Assembly (NCBI GenBank): GCA_020853995.1
Contig: JADYXV010000149.1
Coordinates: 1 to 6,228 of the forward strand
Length of the DNA: 6,228 nucleotides
From: Novosphingobium sp.
GTDB lineage: Bacteria; Pseudomonadota; Alphaproteobacteria; Sphingomonadales; Sphingomonadaceae
Direction of reading: 5' to 3'
The notes under the pieces: model-generated
What the model was told of the DNA's origin: nothing
The model's input: the letters and a program-made list of their open reading frames with translations, nothing else
Databases searched by the model: none
Shown here: positions 6,106-6,228 of the stretch, piece after piece
Position numbering within the stretch: position 1 is the first letter of the stretch
Layout: each line of letters starts with the position of its first letter
Position numbers and translations under genes: made by a program

Positions 6106-6192
6106 GCCCAGATGGCGGAATTGGTAGACGCACCAGCTTCAGGTGCTGGCGCTCGCAAGGGCGTGGAGGTTCGAGTCCTCTTCTGGGCACCA
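6106..6192 (+). tRNA. tRNA-Leu (anticodon CAG)
   Basis: This is a complete 87-nt class II tRNA with CCA encoded. The acceptor arms GCCCAGA (6106-6112) and TCTGGGC (6182-6188) pair fully, followed by discriminator A and CCA (6190-6192). The anticodon stem CCAGC/GCTGG encloses the loop TTCAGGT, giving anticodon CAG at 6140-6142, which reads the leucine codon CUG, the major leucine codon in high-GC genomes. The D-loop has TTGGTAGA, a long variable arm follows the anticodon stem as expected for leucine, and the T-arm holds TTCGAGT. No copy of its 3' end is visible elsewhere in the window, so there is no sign that it serves here as an integration site. Confidence 0.97.
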
Positions 6193-6194
6193 TT

Positions 6195-6210
6195 TGTTCT
6201 TTTCAGAACA
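6195..6210 (+). other. Small hairpin just after tRNA-Leu
   Basis: A perfect inverted repeat TGTTCT/AGAACA with loop TTTC begins 3 nt after the tRNA CCA end. No T-run follows on the plus strand, so it is not a standard intrinsic terminator; it may help tRNA 3'-end processing or slow exonucleases. The window ends 18 nt later. Confidence 0.3.
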
Positions 6211-6228
6211 TCCCAAAAAGTCTATAAA

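Noticed and set aside
6106..6192. tRNA-Leu as the attachment site of a mobile element that includes the packaging genes.
   Set aside because: No repeat of the tRNA 3' end and no integrase are visible, and the genes between the tRNA and the packaging operon are ordinary host genes.

Overview
The window looks like chromosomal DNA of an alphaproteobacterium, most likely a sphingomonad (Sphingomonas, Novosphingobium or a relative). The evidence is high GC with strong G/C preference at third codon positions, short CCCCTCCCGC-TT-GCGGGAGGGG palindromic repeats between genes, and proteins that resemble sphingomonad families. This assignment comes from recognition, not from a database search.

Left part (1-3011, all minus strand): the first three genes of a phage-type DNA-packaging and capsid operon. 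In transcription order they are a small terminase-like protein (3011 to 2454), the large terminase (2461 to 1121, overlapping the small subunit by 8 nt) and an HK97-type portal protein (955 leftwards, cut by the window edge). Gene order, protein sizes, host-like base composition and the direct junction with ordinary host genes fit the head of a Rhodobacter-type gene transfer agent (GTA) cluster better than an active prophage. A remnant prophage cannot be excluded from this fragment. A candidate promoter (TTGACA, 17-nt spacer, TACATA) with a nested inverted repeat just upstream lies ahead of the small terminase gene.

Middle (3012-3970): a divergent intergenic region, then a plus-strand YqaA/DedA-type membrane protein (3234-3884), then a short convergent gap holding the second copy of the palindromic repeat. 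The first copy sits between the large terminase and portal genes, inside the packaging operon.

Right part (3971-6228): on the minus strand, a complex I NDUFA9-like NAD(P)-binding protein (5883 to 4918) is followed 110 nt later by a MipA/OmpV-family outer membrane protein with a clear signal peptide (4807 to 3971). Divergent from these is a tRNA-Leu with anticodon CAG on the plus strand (6106-6192), with CCA encoded and a TTGACA element upstream.

The packaging genes work together: small subunit for DNA recognition, large subunit as ATPase and nuclease, portal as the channel. The right-hand genes are ordinary cell-envelope, dehydrogenase-like and translation genes with no evident link to them. 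I found no undescribed system. The points most worth checking are the regulatory architecture ahead of the packaging operon and the palindromic repeat inside it.
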